A DNA stretch of 62,000 nucleotides from Neocallimastix lanati (nom. inval.) (Eukaryota; Neocallimastigomycota; Neocallimastigomycetes; Neocallimastigales; Neocallimastigaceae). The translations under genes were made by a program, and so were the position numbers. Each line of letters begins with the position of its first letter. Position 1 is the first letter of the stretch. Positions 1-11,400 of this stretch are shown piece by piece. Under the pieces are notes generated by a model. That model ran no database searches and was not told the DNA's origin. It was given only the letters and a program-made list of their open reading frames with translations. The stretch spans positions 1 to 62,000 of the forward strand of contig JACVTC010000211.1 in the NCBI GenBank assembly GCA_016946835.1, written 5' to 3'.

Positions 1-40
1 TAACCCTACCTAACCCTAAACCCTAACCCTAACCCTAACC

Positions 41-78
<38 letters not shown>

Positions 79-81
79 CCT
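1..81. repeat. Telomere repeat tract (CCCTAA)n
   Basis: About a dozen tandem CCCTAA units, with a few variants (CCTACC, CCTAAA) in the first 70 bases and a run of five C at the inner edge. This is the C-rich strand of a TTAGGG telomere, so the chromosome end lies to the left and the G-rich 3' overhang would be on the minus strand. It joins directly to truncated retroelement copy A, with no other subtelomeric sequence between. Confidence 0.95.
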
Positions 82-82
82 A

Positions 83-925
83 GATTCTCGTTTGCTTATT
101 CTCCAGGGTACTCCTTTGATTCAGAGTTCTTGTCTTTTAGTTCTCTTGTCTATTCTTTGGGTTATTCTGGATTCTTTGGATCCCTTTTTTTGGTTCTCGG
201 TTCTCCGACCTTACCTTCTTGGGATGTATTTTCTTTATTCTCTATGATTGTTATAATAATTAACAATACTTTTAATTAATTATTATTTATTTAATAATTA
301 ATTATTTTATTATTATAATAATCTATTTAATAAACTTATGTATAATTGTTATTATTTATATAATAACAATATTTTTTAATCAAAATTGTTTGATTATTAT
401 TTCTCATAATAATAATCTTCTATAAAATCATGTATTAATTATTATTATTTTCATAATAATAATAATTTTCTATTTTAAAATGTATTATTTATTAACTCAT
501 GTATTAATTATTATTTCTCATAATAATTATAAACTCATGTATTAATTATTATTTTTATAATAATATTAATTCTTAAAGATTGTATTAATTATTATTTTAC
601 AATAATAATTACTTAATATTTAAAGTTATTATTCGCTTGCTATAATTATTATTATTTTCTTAATAATAATTCTCTAGAATAGTATAGAATTCTTTGTTAC
701 AAATAGAATAGTTTAAAAATCTTAGAATAGATTTTAATATCTAAAATAAAAATCTTATTTTCTATTATTATTTGTTTAAAATAATAATAGTCGCTAGAAT
801 AGTTTAATAATTAAACTTCTTGAAAATCAATAATGATTTTTCTTAAATTATATATACATTAATAATGTATTAACTATTTTGATTAATTTTATTAAATAAA
901 ATTATAACGTTTAAAACCTAACCCC
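83..925 (+). mobile_element. 5'-truncated telomere-tailed retroelement copy A
   Basis: This stretch repeats 1622-2459 almost base for base, with small differences around 560-600. It starts abruptly next to the telomere, inside what is internal sequence of copy B, so it is a 5'-truncated copy. It ends in TTTAAAACCTAACCCC at 910-925. No protein is encoded: the T/G-rich start gives way to AT-rich DNA with many short ATTAATTATTATT motifs. The shared 3' tail includes the hairpin ACATTAATAATGT near 857. Inference: a chromosome-end insertion that was later capped by new telomere repeats. Confidence 0.85.
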
Positions 926-2459
926 TAGCGTTTGTTCTATTGTTTATTGTCATTATTTATTTATTTTTAAATATTGTTTAAAATAATAGTTTTATAATTA
1001 TATTGTTTTTATATTTGCATCATCCCTTTGATAAAACAAAATAATAAATAAATTATTTTAAAAACAAATAAATTTTTATGAATCCGTTTTTTTATTTTAT
1101 TTTATTTTATTTTATTAATATAAATAAATTATTTTAAATAAAAGAATAAATCCCTTTGTATTAAAATGTAAATTAAAAGTGGACCTATAATATTTTGTTT
1201 TATTTTATAATATTTTGTTTTATTTTTTTAATAATAAAGAAATTTAGAGTATAAATATCTTTTGTTTTTTTTTAAAATATTTTTTCCGTATTAATGAGTA
1301 TTCGTTTGCAATATTCATTATATCAAAATAAAATAAAATATATTTAAATAATTCGCCCAGAATTCAGGTTTTTTAACCTGTTTTCTGGAATGTCTTTAAA
1401 CTCTTCCAGTTGACACTTTTGTTAGCTGGACTCTTTTTGATTTAAACTCCGGTTCTCACTTTTGATTACTGGAATGTAATCTCTCCGGTTTCCTTTTGGA
1501 ATGATTTTTTGGTTCCTTTTGGTTTTCAGGATTTCTGTTGTCTTGCTGAACTCTCCGGTTTACTCTTTGTTGGTTTGCTGGATTCTCTTTCGGTTATTCT
1601 TCTGGTTACTTGATTGGTTGTTGGATTCTCGTTTGCTTATTCTCCAGGGTACTCCTTTGATTCAGAGTTCTTGTCTTTTAGTTCTCTTGTCTATTCTTTG
1701 GGTTATTCTGGATTCTTTGGATCCCTTTTTTTGGTTCTCGGTTCTCCGACCTTACCTTCTTGGGATGTATTTTCTTTATTCTCTATGATTGTTATAATAA
1801 TTAACAATACTTTTAATTAATTATTATTTATTTAATAATTAATTATTTTATTATTATAATAATCTATTTAATAAACTTATGTATAATTGTTATTATTTAT
1901 ATAATAACAATATTTTTTAATCAAAATTGTTTGATTATTATTTCTCATAATAATAATCTTCTATAAAATCATGTATTAATTATTATTATTTTCATAATAA
2001 TAATAATTTTCTATTTTAAAATGTATTATTTATTAACTCATGTATTAATTATTATTTCTCATAATAATTATAAACTCATGTATTAATTATTATTTTTATA
2101 ATAATTATAAACTCATGTATTAATTATTATTTTACAATAATAATTACTTAATATTTAAAGTTATTATTCGCTTGCTATAATTATTATTATTTTCTTAATA
2201 ATAATTCTCTAGAATAGTATAGAATTCTTTGTTACAAATAGAATAGTTTAAAAATCTTAGAATAGATTTTAATATCTAAAATAAAAATCTTATTTTCTAT
2301 TATTATTTGTTTAAAATAATAATAGTCGCTAGAATAGTTTAATAATTAAACTTCTTGAAAATCAATAATGATTTTTCTTAAATTATATATACATTAATAA
2401 TGTATTAACTATTTTGATTAATTTTATTAAATAAAATTATAACGTTTAAAACCTAACCC
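926..2459 (+). mobile_element. Telomere-tailed non-coding retroelement copy B
   Basis: This is the longest member of the A/B/C group. It begins right after the tail of copy A and ends in TTTAAAACCTAACCC at 2445-2459. Its first 400 bases are AT-rich. Positions 1350-1790 are T/G-rich with recurring short words such as CTCCGGTTT and CTGGATTCT. The rest matches copy A. Reading frames in 1501-1820 give only hydrophobic compositional peptides and are not convincing genes. Its last 75 or so bases match the tails of D and E, which carry an ORF. It could be a non-autonomous (SINE-like) partner, or the 3' part of a longer coding element truncated at 926. Confidence 0.75.
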
Positions 2460-2696
2460 ATTCTTTGTTACAAATAGAATAGTTTAAAAATCTTAGAATA
2501 GATTTTAATATCTAAAATAAAAATCTTATTTTCTATTATTATTTGTTTAAAATAATAATAGTCGCTAGAATAGTTTAATAATTAAACTTCTTGAAAATCA
2601 ATAATGATTTTTCTTAAATTATATATACATTAATAATGTATTAACTATTTTGATTAATTTTATTAAATAAAATTATAACGTTTAAAACCTAACCCT
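2460..2696 (+). mobile_element. Strongly 5'-truncated retroelement copy C
   Basis: Only the last 237 bases of the A/B type remain, starting at ATTCTTTGTTACAAATAG (matching 2225 onward in copy B) and nearly identical to it. It ends in TTTAAAACCTAACCCTAAA at 2681-2698. Copies A, B and C are thus three head-to-tail copies cut at three different 5' points but sharing one 3' end, the usual sign of target-primed reverse transcription. Confidence 0.85.
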
Positions 2697-5354
2697 AAAT
2701 AAAAATATTCTTTATAATTAAATATTCTTATAAATTTTTAATATCTTATAATGCCATCTAAAGGGGAAGAAGTCTTAAGCTACGCCGGTGTTTACCACTT
2801 GTCATTTATTCTTAGTGGTAAAAACCAAAGCGCGGACGGACGCCCTATTCCGATCCGCTGCAGAAGATGCGGGGGAATTTTTACTAAGACAAGTCATACC
2901 CGCCTCTACTGCTCGAACAAACGAAAGAAATGCAACAATAGCTGCACCTTTAGTGCTCTTAAGGCGTATCTTATTGATCTTTATAATCATAAGATCGTCT
3001 CTCTCAGTAAGGGAAATGATAACATACCTCTTATCCTATTCAAGAATGGGAGACAGGTCATATCTCTCCCCTTCCAAAGTCCTAATCCCAAGGACAAAAC
3101 TAATGAAGACCTCTTCAAACCGGTACCAGTAAAGAAGCTACTCACGATGGTGCCTAGTTTGAGAAACCATTTCTGGTGCAAATATGATTATTGTAGACCA
3201 GAAATGAACGACAAAGAGGAGATTGATGTAAATCAAACCCTCCTCTCTGCTGAACCTACTACCTCTTCTAACGGTACTACTCTAGTCATCGCAGCACCTA
3301 CCCAAGATGCTGCGATGAAAGAAGCTAACTCTGGGGAAGAACTCGTTGGAAAGACCGTCAGTAATCCCATGATTACTGAAGAGCCTATCTTAAAGCCTGT
3401 GATTCCCTCCACAACGAAAGAAGTAGATATCTTAAGCCAAGAAAGGTTATTCAAGAAGCCAGTGACCGAAGGGACTGGTAAAAGAAAAAATAACCCCTTG
3501 GAAGAAGATGAACGAAATCCTAGCATTGAGAGATATCTCTCAAGCTGCCAAAATTCGGCCCCTAAAGAGCTCAATCAGTTCGATTTAGACGAATTTAATC
3601 GTCTTAGAACTGAGAACGCTCATTTAAAAAATTTATGTTATAATAGTAAGATTGAAATTTCCAATCTTACTGAATCAATAAGAAGCCTAGAAGAGTCTTG
3701 GAAAAAGGAGAAAGTTAAACTTTCATCCCAAATTTTCAAGGCTCAGAACAACTCAGTAGCACTTAGTACGGTGCTACAAAATAAGTCTGAAGCCTCCCCC
3801 TCTCGACTTTCTCTTGAAATATTAGAGAAAAAGGAGAGGATCAAAAAAATGATAGAAGAAAAAAAGGGAAAATGTAAGGATATTACAGATTCCCTTGAGA
3901 AGAATGCCGACCATCTTCCTCCACAGCTTCAACGAATAAGAAGTCAGGAAGATGGCCTCCCCTTAATTCAGGAAAGTATCCTGAGCCTCATTATGAGGCA
4001 ACCTAAGATCATCCGAAAGGATGATCTTGACTTAGTATATATTAAAGGCATTCAAAGGCAACCCATCTGGGTTATCAAAAAATGCCTTAGTAATCTTGGA
4101 ATACGACATTTTTATATTAAAAATGTCTCGTTCATTGGTAAAGACATTTGCGAACTTACAGTTCTCAAAAGATCCAAACCAATGATTATTAACATCCTTA
4201 AAGTTTTTGAAAACTCATTCAAAGTTCTCGAAAACTTTAACCCTGTTGCTGTTGACAATGCCTCTACAGCTAATGATGAAGATATTCTTAGAGTAGAAAA
4301 AGCATGCTACCGAAGAATATCTGAAACTATTAATAGAAAAAGAAGTCCTGATTATATTAAGGACTTCTTTTCTAATGTTATCCAGAATATTAAATTTACC
4401 AAATTTAATATTCCTACGCCTACGCCTACTGCTGTTCCTGATGAAGCTTCTCTTAATGTAGAAGCCTCTACCTCAGGTAATAACTTCGCTGCTCCTTCTT
4501 CGGTTTGTGCCCACGATAATGCTCCAGCTACCATCAATGATGCTCCAGCTAACTCGCCCGGCTCGACCTCGGAAGTAGCTAATGCTGCCCTCCGCTCTAG
4601 TAAAGAAGCCATCTCTGCCTTTGCCCTTGCGCTAAAGGAAAGGGTTGTTAGCCCATCAAAGGGCTTTGCTGCTTTTAAGGCTGCTAATCCAAGTGGCCCT
4701 CTTGAATCCCCAGAGTTCAAAGGTACGTCTGAACTCTTTGAGGATGACAGCCTAAACACGGAGGATGATAATGATTCAATTATCTCCTCAACGTTAACTC
4801 CTACAGTGCCAATTGAGCACTACCATGAAGCCGGGATGGATATGTATAGTGACACTATAATATCCAATTCCCCTAATATTCTCAGTACAACTATTAATCC
4901 ATTAAATCCTATGGATTATAGTTCTGAGGATATTATTGAATCTATGAAATATATCAATGAATAAATATATTTCATACGATTTCAGTTTTAATTAAATATA
5001 CTTACTTTACGAACAAACTAAAATTTAATTTCTTTATAAATTTTATTTTAAAATATTCTACTAGATTATAAAAACTTTATATTCTTTTAGATAATTACAA
5101 AAATTCTTTTATTAGAATTACTTTTATTATTCATTTACTTTAAAAGAATAATTTTTCTCTTCCTTAAAATTCTAAACTTTATAGATATATACTTTTTTTT
5201 TACTTTATCGAACTTTTATTTTTTTACTAAAAATGTATTAATTTACTTAAAATCATGTAGTCATGATTTCATATAATTTATATATACATTAATTAATGTA
5301 TTATCTAATCGAATAATTTTAATAAAAATTACAAAGTTTAAAACCTAACCCCCC
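2697..5354 (+). mobile_element. Telomere-tailed retroelement D with one intact ORF
   Basis: The element starts immediately after the telomeric tail of copy C, about 54 bases upstream of the ORF, and ends in TTTAAAACCTAACCCCCC at 5337-5354. Its leader and its 3' untranslated region (4965-5336) are clearly homologous to element E at 36111-38772. The last 75 bases keep the hairpin ACATTAATTAATGT seen in A-C and E. Because E continues upstream without a telomeric boundary, D is probably a 5'-truncated copy of a longer element, but a genuine start at 2697 cannot be excluded. Its inner neighbour is AT-rich satellite DNA. Confidence 0.8.
2751..4964 (+). CDS. Retroelement ORF1-like protein: zinc finger, coiled coil, nucleic-acid-binding region
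   Basis: The ORF encodes 737 residues and is intact. Residues 37-65 hold a cysteine cluster (CRRC, then C54, C61 and C65), likely a zinc-binding fold. A Glu/Lys-rich heptad region lies at about 280-335, and a second charged helix at about 355-385. Residues about 435-475 contain a hydrophobic block, PIWVIKKCLSNLGI followed by VSFIGKDICELTV. I recall similar blocks in ORF1 proteins of fungal non-LTR retrotransposons, where they probably bind RNA; that is family knowledge, not checked here. The C-terminal 160 residues are Ala/Ser/Pro-rich, then acidic. Codons are much richer in G/C than in the reverse transcriptase genes of this window. A frameshifted homologue lies at 36182-38372. Likely role: RNA-binding partner of the retroelement. 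Coding is well supported; function is moderate. Confidence 0.85.
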   Translation: MPSKGEEVLSYAGVYHLSFILSGKNQSADGRPIPIRCRRCGGIFTKTSHTRLYCSNKRKKCNNSCTFSALKAYLIDLYNHKIVSLSKGNDNIPLILFKNGRQVISLPFQSPNPKDKTNEDLFKPVPVKKLLTMVPSLRNHFWCKYDYCRPEMNDKEEIDVNQTLLSAEPTTSSNGTTLVIAAPTQDAAMKEANSGEELVGKTVSNPMITEEPILKPVIPSTTKEVDILSQERLFKKPVTEGTGKRKNNPLEEDERNPSIERYLSSCQNSAPKELNQFDLDEFNRLRTENAHLKNLCYNSKIEISNLTESIRSLEESWKKEKVKLSSQIFKAQNNSVALSTVLQNKSEASPSRLSLEILEKKERIKKMIEEKKGKCKDITDSLEKNADHLPPQLQRIRSQEDGLPLIQESILSLIMRQPKIIRKDDLDLVYIKGIQRQPIWVIKKCLSNLGIRHFYIKNVSFIGKDICELTVLKRSKPMIINILKVFENSFKVLENFNPVAVDNASTANDEDILRVEKACYRRISETINRKRSPDYIKDFFSNVIQNIKFTKFNIPTPTPTAVPDEASLNVEASTSGNNFAAPSSVCAHDNAPATINDAPANSPGSTSEVANAALRSSKEAISAFALALKERVVSPSKGFAAFKAANPSGPLESPEFKGTSELFEDDSLNTEDDNDSIISSTLTPTVPIEHYHEAGMDMYSDTIISNSPNILSTTINPLNPMDYSSEDIIESMKYINE

Positions 5355-6284
5355 AAATAAAATAAATATTTTTAATAATTTTAAAATTTAATTGTTCATA
5401 TCATTTATAATATAATTTAAATTTTTATTAATAAAATAATAGCTGTATTTATATACTATCATTGAGATTAAGTAAATTATTATTTAAAAATTGTAATATT
5501 TTATTTAAAATTTAATATATTGCAAATAATATTTATTATCAATATAATTATATATACTTCACAATATAATATATAATTAATTATTAAAATATAAATTTAA
5601 ATTTTATTTAAAAATTATATTTTAATTAAAAATGTGAATTTTAATAATATTATATATATATTTTATTTATTATTTAATCATTATCAAATTAAAAATATAA
5701 ATAATAATGATATATTATTTATTATTTAATAATTATTTAATTAAAAATAAAAATTTCTCTAATATCATAGTAAATTTTATTAATTATTTAATCATTATTA
5801 AATAATAAAATTTTATTAATATTATAATTATATGTTATTAATTATTTAATCATTATAAAAGTAAAAATATAAATTTTATAATATCATAATTATATGTTAT
5901 TAATTATTTAATCATTATAAAATTAAAAATATAAATTTTATAATATCATAATTATATGTTATAAATTATTTAATCATTATAAAATTAAAAATATAAATTT
6001 TATAATATCATAATTATATGTTATTAATTATTTAATCATTATAAATTTAATTAATTAACTTTATTCTAATGTAAATTAAAATCTAAGTAATAATTTAAAA
6101 TAAATTAAAATCAAATATAAAATATAAAATAAAAAATAAATATAAATATAAAAAATTTTTAAATTTTTAATATTGATTAGTATTATTCAAACAACATACT
6201 AATCTATTAATAATTATATAATTTAAAATAATTGCAATTAAATATAAAAAAATAAAATATAATTTTATTTGTTTTCTTATATTA
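5355..6284. repeat. AT-rich DNA with a 62-bp tandem repeat
   Basis: No gene is visible. About four copies of a 62-bp unit lie at 5780-6045; its landmark TATATGTT recurs at 5891, 5953 and 6015. Each unit carries ATTATTTAATCATTATAAAA. The rest is simple A/T sequence. Confidence 0.6.
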
Positions 6285-6960
6285 AATTATATAAATCATC
6301 ATTTGATATTTCATCATTAATTTTTTTTATCATTAATTTATGTTTTTCACATGAAAAATAAATGTTTTTTTACATAAAATTATGTAAAAATCATATGATA
6401 GTTTGTCTTTAATTTATGTTTTTCACATGAAAAATTAATGTTTTTTTACATAAAAATATGTAAAAATCATATGATATTTTGTCATTTATTTATGTTTTTC
6501 ACATGAAAAATTAATGTTTTTTTACATAAAATTATGTAAAAATCATATGATATTTTGTCATTAATTTATGTTTTTCACATGAAAAATTAATGTTTTTTTA
6601 CATAAAATTATGTAAAAATCATATGATATTTTGTCATTAATTTATGTTTTTCACATGAAAAATTAATGTTTTTTTACATAAAATTATGTAAAAATCATAT
6701 GATATTTTGTCATTAATTTATGTTTTCACATGAAAAATTAATGTTTTTTACATAAAATTATGTAAAAATCATATGATAATTTGTCATTTATTTATGTTTT
6801 CCACATGAAAAATAATGCTTTATTTTCATAAAATTATGTAAAATCATATGCTATTTTGTCATTTATTTATGTTTTCCACATGAACTATAAATGATTTTTA
6901 CATAAAAAAATGAAATTATCATAGGATAATTTATCTTTAATTTATGTTAATCATATTAAA
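6285..6960. repeat. 76-bp tandem repeat with two palindromes per unit
   Basis: The landmark TTTCACATG recurs at 6421, 6497 and 6573, giving a 76-bp period, and there are about eight copies, degenerating after 6780. Each unit contains a dyad around TTTTCACATGAAAAA and a longer one made of TTTTTACATAA and its complement TTATGTAAAAA separated by two A. The second could form an 11-bp-stem hairpin. No coding potential is visible. Confidence 0.85.
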
Positions 6961-7239
6961 ATTAAATAATATTTTAAGAAAAAATTGTTTTGATATATTT
7001 TTATGTTTAATAAAAATTTATTTATAATATTAAATTTTTAATTTAATGGATTATATCATCCATCAAATAATTTATATATATTCAATTAATAGTTATTAAT
7101 ATTTATAAGATTAATTATTTATTATTTTAATTTTTAACTAATAAATTATTTATTTTTTTTTTTTTTTTAATACAATAAAATATTTTCTTTAAAGCAATTT
7201 CTAATTAAATAAATCAAAATATAAAAAAAATTGTAATAT

Positions 7240-7455
7240 AAAAATATAAAATAAAAAATAAATAAAATAAAATAAAAAATAAATAAAATAAAAAATAAAT
7301 AAAATAAAACATAAAAAAGAAATAAAAAATAATATAATAAAAAATAAAATAAAATAAAGAATATAAAAAAAAAATAAAATAAAAAATAAAAAAAATAAAA
7401 TAAAATAAAGAATAAAATAAAGATAAAATAAAATAAAGAATAAAAAAAATAAAAT
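7240..7455. repeat. A-rich AATAAAA low-complexity tract
   Basis: Irregular AATAAAATAAA and AAAGAATAAA repeats. This is the complement of the sequence type that fills 8410-13040, so the two tracts are inverted relative to each other. Confidence 0.7.
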
Positions 7456-7950
7456 AATTACTTAAATAAATATTTTAATATATATATTAATGAATATATA
7501 TTAATTACTTAAATAAATATTTTGATATATATATTAATGAATATTTATTAATTACTTAAATAAATATTTCGATATATATTTTAATGAATATATATTAATA
7601 ATATAAATAAATATTTTAATATCTATTTTAATGAATATATATAAATAATATAAATAAATTATTTATTATATATTTTAATAAATATATATTAATAACATAA
7701 ATAAATTATTTATTATATATTTTAATGAATATATATTAATAATATAAATAAATTATTTATTATATATTTTAATGAATATATATTAATAATATAAATAAAT
7801 TATTTATTATATATTTTAATGAATATATATTAATAATATAAATAAATTATTTATTATATATTTTAATGAATATATATTAATAATATAAATAAATTATTTA
7901 TTATATATTTTAATGAATATATATTAATAATATAAATAAATATTTTAATA
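7455..7950. repeat. 47-49-bp tandem repeat (TTTTAATGAATATATATTAA type)
   Basis: About ten units. The later ones have an exact 47-bp period (AATATAAATAAAT at 7741 recurs 47 bases on). The early units contain AAATATTTTGATATATATATT, whose reverse complement builds the array at 13030-13835. Confidence 0.8.
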
Positions 7951-8409
7951 TACTAATGAATATGGAATTATAGTATTTCGAAAAATGTGGCTAACTAAAT
8001 TTTTAATAATTGAATTAATAAATAAGCAGTTTTAATAAATAATGTTAAATTAGTATTAAAGTTTTTTTTTTTTTTTTTTTTTTTTTTTCTTATTTATTTT
8101 TATTTTAAAAAAAAATAAATAAATAAATATAAAATAAAATATTCAATAAAAATATTTAAATAATAAAATATATATATATTCTTATATTTAAAAATTAAAA
8201 AAGTCTTAAAAATATTTGTATTTAAAAAAAGTACCTATACCTAAAAAAAAAAAATATTCTTAATAATAAAAAAAAAATGATACTTTAAAATAAACTTCAA
8301 ATAAAATATTATTTAAAAGAATAAAATATTATTTAAAAAAAATTATTCTTTTAAATAAAAAAAGTATTGCTAAAAATAATATATTCCTTAAAAAAAAAAT
8401 AGTCATTAA
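7951..8409. other. Non-coding AT-rich spacer with a poly-T tract
   Basis: A fragment reading ATTTCGAAAAATGTGGCTAA near 7975 matches, in reverse, the GCCAC...CGAAAT terminal motif common elsewhere in the window. A T tract of about 26 follows near 8062. I see no gene. Confidence 0.5.
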
Positions 8410-11400
8410 ATGTTTTTATTTTTCGTTTTATTTTTTATTTTATTTTTTTTTATTCTTTATTTTATTTTATTTATTTTATTTCTTTTTTATTTTATTCTTT
8501 ATTTTATTTTATTTTATTTTATTTTATTTTTTATTTTATTTTATTTTATTTTATTTTATTTTTTATTTTATTTTATTTTATTTTATTTTTTATTTTATTT
8601 TATTCTTTATTTTATTCTTTATTTTATTTTATTTTATTTTATTTTTTATTTTATTTTATTTTATTTTATTTTTTATTTTATTTTATTTTATTTTATTCTT
8701 TATTTTATTTTATTTCTTTTTTATTTTATTCTTTATTTTATTTTATTTTATTCTTTATTTTATTTTATTTTATTCTTTATTTTATTTTATTCTATTCTTT
8801 ATTTTATTTTATTTATCTTTATTTTATTCTTTATTTTATTTTATTCTATTCTTATTTCTTTTTTATTTTATTCTTTATTTTATTTTATTTTATTTTATTT
8901 TATTTTTTATTTTATTTTATTTTATTTTATTTTATTTTTTATTTTATTTTATTCTTTATTTTATTTTTTATTTTATTTTATTTTATTTTATTTTTTATTT
9001 TATTTTATTTTATTTTATTTTATTTTTTATTTTATTTTATTCTTTATTTTATTCTTTATTTTATTTTATTTTATTTTATTTTTTATTTTATTTTATTTTA
9101 TTTTATTTTTTATTTTATTTTATTTTATTTTATTTTTTATTTTATTTTATTTTATTTTATTCTTTATTTTATTTTATTTTATTTTATTTTATTTTATTTA
9201 ATTTTATTCTTTATTTTATTTTATTTTATTCTTTATTTTATTTTATTCTATTCTTTATTTTATTTTATTTATCTTTATTTTATTCTTTATTTTATTTTAT
9301 TCTATTCTTATTTCTTTTTTATTTTATTCTTTATTTTATTTTATTTTATTTTATTTTATTTTTTATTTTATTTTATTTTATTTTATTTTTTATTTTATTT
9401 TATTTTATTTTTTATTTTATTTTATTTCTTTTTTATTTTATTCTTTATTTTATTTTATTTTATTCTTTATTTTATTTTATTTTATTCTTTATTTTATTTT
9501 ATTTTATTCTTTATTTTATTTTATTTTATTCTTTATTTTATTTTATTTTATTCTTTATTTTATTTTATTCTATTCTTTATTTTATTTTATTTATCTTTGT
9601 TTTATTCTTTATTTTATTTTATTCTATTCTTTATTTTATTTTATTTATCTTTGTTTTATTCTTTATTTTATTTTATTCTATTCTTTATTTTATTTTATTT
9701 ATCTTTGTTTTATTCTTTATTTTATTTTATTCTATTCTTTATTTTATTTTATTTATCTTTATTTTATTCTTTATGTTTTATTTTATTTTTTTTTATTTTA
9801 TTTTTTATTTATTTTTTAATGATATATTTTATTTCTTTATATTTTATTTATTCTTTATTTTATTTTATTCTATTCTTTATTTTATTTTATTTATCTTTAT
9901 TTTATTCTTTATTTTATTTTATTTTATTCTTTATTTTATTTTATTTATTTTATTTTATTTATCTTTATTTTATTTTATTTATCTTTATTTTATTCTTTAT
10001 GTTTTATTTTATTCTTTATGTTTTATTTTATTCTATTCTTTATTTTATTTTTTATTTATTTTTTATGATATATTTTATTTCTTTATATTTTATTTTTTAT
10101 GTTTTATTTTATTTCTTTTTTATTTTATTTTAATTTTTATTTTATTCTTTATTTTATTTTATTTATCTTTATTTTATTCTTTATGTTTTATTTTATTTTT
10201 TTTTATTTTATTTTTTATTTATTTTTTATGATATATTTTATTTCTTTATATTTTATTTATTCTTTATTTTATTTTATTCTATTCTTTATTTTATTTTATT
10301 TATCTTTATTTTATTCTTTATTTTATTTTATTTTATTCTTTATTTTATTTTATTTATTTTATTTTATTTATCTTTATTTTATTTTTTTTATTTATTTTCT
10401 TTATATTTTATTCTTTATTTTATTTATCTTTTTTTTATTCTTTATGTTTTATTTTATTTTTTTTTTATTTTATTTTTTTTGATTTATTTTATTCTTTATT
10501 ATATTTTTTTTGATTTATTTTATTCTTTATTATATTTTATTTTGATTTATTTTATTCTTTATTTTATTTTATTTTGATTTATTTTTTATTTTATTTTATT
10601 TTATTTTATTTTATTTTATTTTATTTTATTTTATTTTATTTTATTTTATTTTATTTTATTTTATTTTATTTTATTTTATTTTATTTTATTCTTTATGTTT
10701 TATTTTATTTTTTTTTATTCTTTATGTTTTATTTTATTTTTTTTATTTATTTTCTTTATATTTTATTCTTTATTTTATTTTATTCTATTCTTTATTTTAT
10801 TTTATTTATCTTTATTTTATTCTTTATGTTTTATTTTATTTTTTTTTTATTTTATTTTTTTTGATTTATTTTATTCTTTATTATATTTTATTTTGATTTA
10901 TTTTATTCCTTATTATATTTTATTTTATTCTTTATTTTATTTTATTCTTTATGTTTTATTTTATTTTTTTTTATTCTTTATGTTTTATTTTATTTTTTTT
11001 ATTCTTTATGTTTTATTTTATTTTTTTTATTCTTTATGTTTTATTTTATTTTTTTTTATTCTTTATGTTTTATTTTATTTTTTTTTTTATTCTTTATGTT
11101 TTATTTTATTTTTTTTATTTATTTTCTTTATATTTTATTCTTTATTTTATTTTATTCTATTCTTTATTTTATTTTATTTATCTTTATTTTATTCTTTATG
11201 TTTTATTTTTTTTTTTTTTTATTTTTTATTTATTTTTTATGTTTTATTTTATTTCTTTATATTTTATTATTTATTTTATTTTATTCTATTCTTTATTTTA
11301 TTTTATTTTATTTTATTTTATTTCTCTTTTATTCTTTATTTTATTTTATTTTATTCTTTATTTTTTTTTATTTTATTCTTTATTTTTTTTTATATCTTTT

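Noticed and set aside
1501-1820. Hydrophobic ORFs of 95 and 68 residues in copy B
   Set aside because: They arise from T/G-rich non-coding retroelement sequence. One frame starts in B-only DNA and neither shows domain features.
2802-4759. Antisense and alternate-frame ORFs within the zinc-finger gene (also in 36125-38167 and in 32590-34608)
   Set aside because: They are shadows of the intact plus-strand genes, and the same shadow appears in both homologous copies because the sense protein is conserved.
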